From Tolypothrix sp. PCC 7712 (GTDB taxonomy: Bacteria; Cyanobacteriota; Cyanobacteriia; Cyanobacteriales; Nostocaceae): a stretch of 64,000 nt of DNA. How positions within the stretch are numbered: position 1 is the first letter of the stretch; each line of letters begins with the position of its first letter. Made by a program: the position numbers and the translations under genes. Where the stretch lies: assembly GCF_025860405.1 (NCBI RefSeq), contig NZ_CP063785.1, forward strand, positions 186,001 through 250,000. The letters run 5' to 3'. Below are positions 60,513-64,000 of this stretch, piece by piece. The notes beneath the pieces are model-generated. The model was not told the DNA's origin. It worked only from the letters and a program-made list of their open reading frames with translations, and ran no database searches.

Positions 60513-61805
60513 ATGGAAACCTATCCTTCAACGAATGTGCTTGATATCGTGCGGCTTTTAGGAAGTGCGATCGCAAAATTCCTCAGTAGCCCTCATCGCT
60601 TCAACTTTCAGGAGGTACTGACTAATTGGCTCAAAGGTGTCACTATTAACTACAAAAGCGAGAACGTAATTCTCAATTTTTTAGTGAAAAAAGTCTTATT
60701 AGTATCTGGGCGGGACTTATCAGCACATATCCTCAAAGGGACACCATCTAGCGCAGGTTATCTAGAAGGAACTCTGAAAAAACAGGGGATGTCTTATCTT
60801 GCACCTAACGCTTTGACTATCAGCCATGATCAGCAATGGCAACGCCTACGCCCTTATAATGAAAAAGTGCTTTGCACAGGTGCTCAACACCACTATCAAC
60901 AAGCTTTTTTGCATCAGATACAGCGTGGTTTTGCTCAACCAGTCTCCAGCATTGAGGATATTCGCCAAGGTATGGGGATAGCGATGTTGGGGATTGTATT
61001 TGGCGACAATGTTGCGCCTGTAGAGTTAATCGAAGATATTCAGGTTTTATTTAGTTTGGTAGGTAATCCCATCAAAAGGTTGCTGTTTGGGAATCGTGAA
61101 CAAGTACGACGGGCAAAGTTATATGATTACCTACGACAGCTATGGAAACAAAGTGAATTATCCCATCAACCCTCATTGCTGTCGATGGCGCATCAGATGA
61201 AACCAGAAGCGTCAGAAGCGGAGTTATTACAGCAAATTCCCCACTGGATGTTTACCTTCACCGGATCTGGTACAGATTTGTTGGTGCGTTCTTTAGCGTT
61301 GATTAGTTCTCGCCCAGAAGTTTTACAGCGAGTGCAATCAGAAATTAACCAGCACAACCTAGCAGAAGCTGCGACAATTAGCCAATTAACCTATCTAGAA
61401 GCCTGTGTGTTAGAAACCGGTCGCCTTTATCCTCCGGTAACACTCACATTTCACCTGACACCAACAGGAGATAGTTTTAACAACCATTATATTCCCGAAG
61501 GGATGGACATTCTGCACTTTTTTCCGATGATGCAACGACATCTAGAATTTGAGCCGAGTGCAGATTTATTTCAACCAGAACGCTGGCTAGATAAAAATTA
61601 TGAAGTTGACGCACCTTATTCTAACCTATTTTTGCGAGGTTCCCGTACCTGTCCGGGAAAAGACCTAATTCTGTTTGTATGTAAAAGTGCGATCGCAATT
61701 TTAATCGCACAACAGAAAATCACGATCAACAGCACCCTACTCGCTCACGATCCTTTACCACTCTATTTTCCCGGAAAAGATATTCGCTGGCAAAACTATC
61801 AATGA
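60513..61805 (+). CDS. Cytochrome P450, atypical I-helix
   Basis: The 430-residue protein has the heme loop FLRGSRTCPGKD with C380, the ExxR motif LETGR (E301/R304) and PERW in the meander. The I-helix reads FTGSGTDLL (about 249-257). The threonine (T254) is present, but the acid before it is replaced by glycine (G253). Loss of that acid is seen in P450s that use hydroperoxides or rearrange them instead of activating oxygen. With the dioxygenase gene next door, a hydroperoxide-converting role is plausible inference. The next gene starts 10 bp downstream. Confidence 0.88.
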   Translation: METYPSTNVLDIVRLLGSAIAKFLSSPHRFNFQEVLTNWLKGVTINYKSENVILNFLVKKVLLVSGRDLSAHILKGTPSSAGYLEGTLKKQGMSYLAPNALTISHDQQWQRLRPYNEKVLCTGAQHHYQQAFLHQIQRGFAQPVSSIEDIRQGMGIAMLGIVFGDNVAPVELIEDIQVLFSLVGNPIKRLLFGNREQVRRAKLYDYLRQLWKQSELSHQPSLLSMAHQMKPEASEAELLQQIPHWMFTFTGSGTDLLVRSLALISSRPEVLQRVQSEINQHNLAEAATISQLTYLEACVLETGRLYPPVTLTFHLTPTGDSFNNHYIPEGMDILHFFPMMQRHLEFEPSADLFQPERWLDKNYEVDAPYSNLFLRGSRTCPGKDLILFVCKSAIAILIAQQKITINSTLLAHDPLPLYFPGKDIRWQNYQ

Positions 61806-61815
61806 GGTAACAAGA

Positions 61816-62247
61816 ATGGCGATTACCACAGCAGACATGATGAAAATGTCGCCTGCTGAATTAGATCAACTTTACCAAAACAGTCCCGTCGGAGAAATAC
61901 CCAGTGGACAAGGTAGAGGTACAGTTGTTTTTGTCACTGGACTCCCGGAACGTAATTTTTTAGCTGCTTTGGTAAGGTTACTTGCTTGGCAAGGAAAGAT
62001 ATTTTATCGTAATCAAAATTTCTTACTGAATAGCATTACTATTTTAGGTTTGAAGTTAGTAAAAGCCAAAGTTTACCGTGGGGAAAGTTGGTTTAGTCAA
62101 GGTGAAGCGATAATTTTAGACTATTCTCAAACCTCATTTATCGCTCAAAAAATTAGAGATGAAATCCGCGAGGTTGCACCTGGGGTTTTTCTAGGTCAAG
62201 CTTATTGGAGTAAGACGCGGGTGTTGTGTTTTGCATTGGAATTTTAA
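61816..62247 (+). CDS. Hypothetical protein co-transcribed with the P450
   Basis: The 143-residue protein starts with MSPAELDQLYQNSPVGEIPSGQGRG, then a conserved-looking core (WQGKIFYRN, VYRGESWFSQGEAIILDYS, IRDEIREVAPGVFLG). I do not recognise a named domain. It follows the P450 stop by 10 bp, and GAGG in the stop region serves as ribosome site, so they are one operon. It may bind a lipid or support the P450/dioxygenase step; both are guesses. Confidence 0.78.
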   Translation: MAITTADMMKMSPAELDQLYQNSPVGEIPSGQGRGTVVFVTGLPERNFLAALVRLLAWQGKIFYRNQNFLLNSITILGLKLVKAKVYRGESWFSQGEAIILDYSQTSFIAQKIRDEIREVAPGVFLGQAYWSKTRVLCFALEF

Positions 62248-62296
62248 ATTGCGATCGCTAATTGCAAAAATCAACAATTAACCACCAATAAAAGCG

Positions 62297-62381
62297 CGTA
62301 GAATGCGTTAGCGTCAGCGTAACGCATCTTTCTTCGCCAACAATTTTGATGTGTTACGGCTTTGCCTAACACATCCTACAT
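62297..62381. repeat. R9-type double palindrome
   Basis: TAGAATGCGTTAGCG and CGTAACGCATC form the left half; GATGTGTTACGG and CCTAACACATCCTAC the right. It lies downstream of the P450 operon. Confidence 0.7.
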
Positions 62382-62524
62382 AAATTTATTAACTAAACAA
62401 ATAGACTGCGATACATCAACATCAATAACCTTAATTTTTAACAGATTCTCAGCTTCTATTAATTTTATCAACAGCTAAAACCCTTAAATTGTAGGTATAA
62501 AGGCATTTGAGGGAGATAAAAGCT

Positions 62525-62983
62525 ATGAAGTTTAAGCATTTAGCTATTGTAGGTATGATGGCGCTAATAACTGTAGGTTGTGCCAACGAAAGCGCCTCTA
62601 ATAAAACAGATACACCAAAAGCAGCGACGGAAAACGTAGCAAGTTCAGGTGCAGGTTTGGGTGCATTTAAAGCTGGGGAACATCCTACTCAAGGGAAAGT
62701 GAAAGTCATTACCGAACAAGGAAAACGCTTTCTCGAGTTTGATGGAGATTTTAAAACTGATCAAGGCCCAGATTTATATGTAATTTTATATCGTACTGAT
62801 AAACCACCTATATCTGGCATTAAAGAAAAAGATTATTTCAGCATTGCACCATTACAAAAAACTAGCGGTACTCAACGCTATGCTTTACCAGAAACTGTCA
62901 AGTTAGGTGAATTTAAATCTGTAGCAGTATGGTGTCGTAAATTCAATGCTACTTTCGGCTATGCACCTTTAGCAAATAGCTAA
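62525..62983 (+). CDS. DM13-domain lipoprotein
   Basis: The 152-residue protein has a lipoprotein signal with lipobox LITVGC, then a DM13 domain. The domain has FKAGEHPTQGKVKV, LEFDGDFKTDQGPDLYVIL and the conserved cysteine in VAVWCRKFNATFGYA. DM13 domains are proposed to act in electron transfer or redox sensing at the cell surface. The ATG at 62525 follows GAGGGAG by about 10 bases and starts the signal. A DUF4079 membrane gene follows 306 bp later in the same direction. Confidence 0.88.
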   Translation: MKFKHLAIVGMMALITVGCANESASNKTDTPKAATENVASSGAGLGAFKAGEHPTQGKVKVITEQGKRFLEFDGDFKTDQGPDLYVILYRTDKPPISGIKEKDYFSIAPLQKTSGTQRYALPETVKLGEFKSVAVWCRKFNATFGYAPLANS

Positions 62984-63064
62984 CACTAAATCTTACCCAT
63001 TACCTTTATATGGAAATAGAAATGTAGTAGCGTGTCTAGACTAAAATATTGCATTATTCAAACT

Positions 63065-63119
63065 CTTGTGGGATGGGCATCTTGCCCGTCCTGGGCGGAC
63101 AAGATGTCCACCCCACAAG
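63065..63119. repeat. Intact R6 palindrome
   Basis: A 55-bp imperfect palindrome begins CTTGTGGGATGGGCATCTTG and ends with the near-complement. It is the uninterrupted version of the R6 sequence split by R1 at 16711-16957. Confidence 0.8.
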
Positions 63120-63289
63120 AAAATTATATTGCCACATTTTAACCTTGTCGCGCCAGTAGGGTGTGTTGTCGCGTAGCGCAACGCACCAAGTTACCATCAA
63201 AAATTCTAGGTGCGTTAACGCTGAGAGTACAACACCCTACGAATTACTAAATCTTACCCATTACCCATTACCCATTACCCATTTATTAT

Positions 63290-63997
63290 ATGGAAATAGC
63301 CGATTTTCTTAGCCTAATACATCCCGCGATCGCAGTAATTTTTGTCTTCCCTCTGATTGGGAATGTGGTAAATTTTGCTTGGCAAACACGCCAACGCAGG
63401 TTACAAAGTTTAGGGGGAGGTAAAAGCAAAATTCCCCCGGTAGTTGGTTCAGAACATAAAAAGTTAGGCGAGTGGTTAACTAGTGCAGTTGTTGGCTTAA
63501 CTTTAATTGGTCTAGCTTATGCAATTGGCAAAGATATCGTCAAACATCAACTTTGGAACACTGCAACTTTTCAATTCATTTTCATTATCTTGATGTTTGT
63601 GGCAACGATTATCTCTTTAGTTTTACTCTATCAAGCCAAGCAAAAGTTATGGCGGGGAATATTTGCCACTTTAACTGGTGCGGGGTTAGTGATTCTTGGC
63701 TGTCAGGATGGAGTGTATCGCCTGACTAAAGAATGGTACTGGTCACATTATTATATTGGCATTACCGCAGCCTTGCTGATGATTTTTTCTTTAGCAATTG
63801 TGCAAGATATTTATCAAGATAGATCCAATCGCTGGCGGCTAGTGCATACAATTTTAAATTGCGTAGCTTTATTATTGTTTATCGGGCAAGGTTTAACAGG
63901 TACAAGAGATTTACTGCAAATTCCCCTAAGTTGGCAAGAACCATACATTTATCAGTGTGATTATGTGAATAAGGTTTGTGGAACGATAAAGCCGTAG
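63290..63997 (+). CDS. DUF4079 integral membrane protein
   Basis: The 235-residue protein is a membrane protein with about six hydrophobic helices. Conserved-looking elements are the HPAIAVIFVFPLIGNVVNFAWQTR start and KLGEWLTSAVVGLTLIGLAYAIGKD. Buried histidines and charged residues (HPAI, WSHYYIG, RLVHTIL) recall cytochrome b561-like folds, but heme binding is not proven. A Cys pair near the C-terminus (YQCDYVNKVCG) could form a disulfide. The DM13 lipoprotein upstream suggests a shared redox role. The stop is just inside the window. Confidence 0.82.
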   Translation: MEIADFLSLIHPAIAVIFVFPLIGNVVNFAWQTRQRRLQSLGGGKSKIPPVVGSEHKKLGEWLTSAVVGLTLIGLAYAIGKDIVKHQLWNTATFQFIFIILMFVATIISLVLLYQAKQKLWRGIFATLTGAGLVILGCQDGVYRLTKEWYWSHYYIGITAALLMIFSLAIVQDIYQDRSNRWRLVHTILNCVALLLFIGQGLTGTRDLLQIPLSWQEPYIYQCDYVNKVCGTIKP

Positions 63998-64000
63998 GGG

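Overview
The window looks like chromosome from a filamentous, probably heterocyst-forming cyanobacterium (Nostoc/Calothrix/Tolypothrix type). The evidence is a complete psbA (photosystem II D1), frequent HIP1-type GCGATCGC octamers, abundant short tandem repeats of 7-9 bp, many small dispersed palindromic elements, three CHAT-domain proteins, a COP23-family protein and a linear-tetrapyrrole (CBCR-type) GAF domain in a chemoreceptor. No rRNA, tRNA or CRISPR array was seen. All assignments come from reading motifs; no database search was run.

Layout. 1-147 is the tail of a protein that starts outside the window, followed by a 42-bp minisatellite. 0.9-5.7 kb holds sppA, the type II isopentenyl-diphosphate isomerase fni and a GTPase. 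6.0-6.5 kb has two tail-to-tail antitoxin genes without toxins. 6.9-9.6 kb has a methyltransferase and psbA with promoter, leader hairpin and terminator. 10.7-14.0 kb carries small secreted or membrane proteins and a dienelactone-hydrolase-like enzyme. 14.4-16.6 kb is a translationally coupled ABC-type ATPase plus TOPRIM/DUF4435 pair resembling PARIS anti-phage defence. 17.0-21.1 kb is a NACHT-HEAT-CHAT fusion. 22.6-27.4 kb holds two paralogous TPR-like proteins, followed by hemD.

28.7-37.9 kb is a two-partner-secretion operon (TpsA exoprotein, TpsB pore, exported TPR-CHAT protein) with a divergent COP23-family gene. 38.3-44.8 kb has a modular membrane TPR protein and a photoreceptor-like chemoreceptor. 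A structurally intact ISKra4-type insertion sequence with 9-bp target duplications lies at 45980-47887. 48.2-50.6 kb is a compact operon of a dead trypsin-like/PDZ protein, its apparently active paralogue, and a response regulator with a degenerate receiver. 52.2-55.7 kb is a second exported TPR-CHAT protein. 55.9-57.7 kb has two GNAT acetyltransferases. 57.8-62.2 kb holds a cyclooxygenase-like heme dioxygenase, a divergent P450 lacking the usual I-helix acid, and a small partner gene, suggestive of oxylipin synthesis. The window ends with a DM13 lipoprotein and a DUF4079 membrane protein.

The strongest candidates for less-described systems are the exported CHAT/two-partner-secretion cluster, the pseudo-protease/protease/atypical-regulator operon, the Cache-HAMP-CBCR-MCP receptor, the PARIS-like pair and the dioxygenase/P450 neighbourhood. 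The intergenic DNA is unusually rich in small mobile-looking elements: at least five families with terminal inverted repeats, one with five copies. Several have supplied start or stop codons, or in-frame peptide segments, to neighbouring genes.
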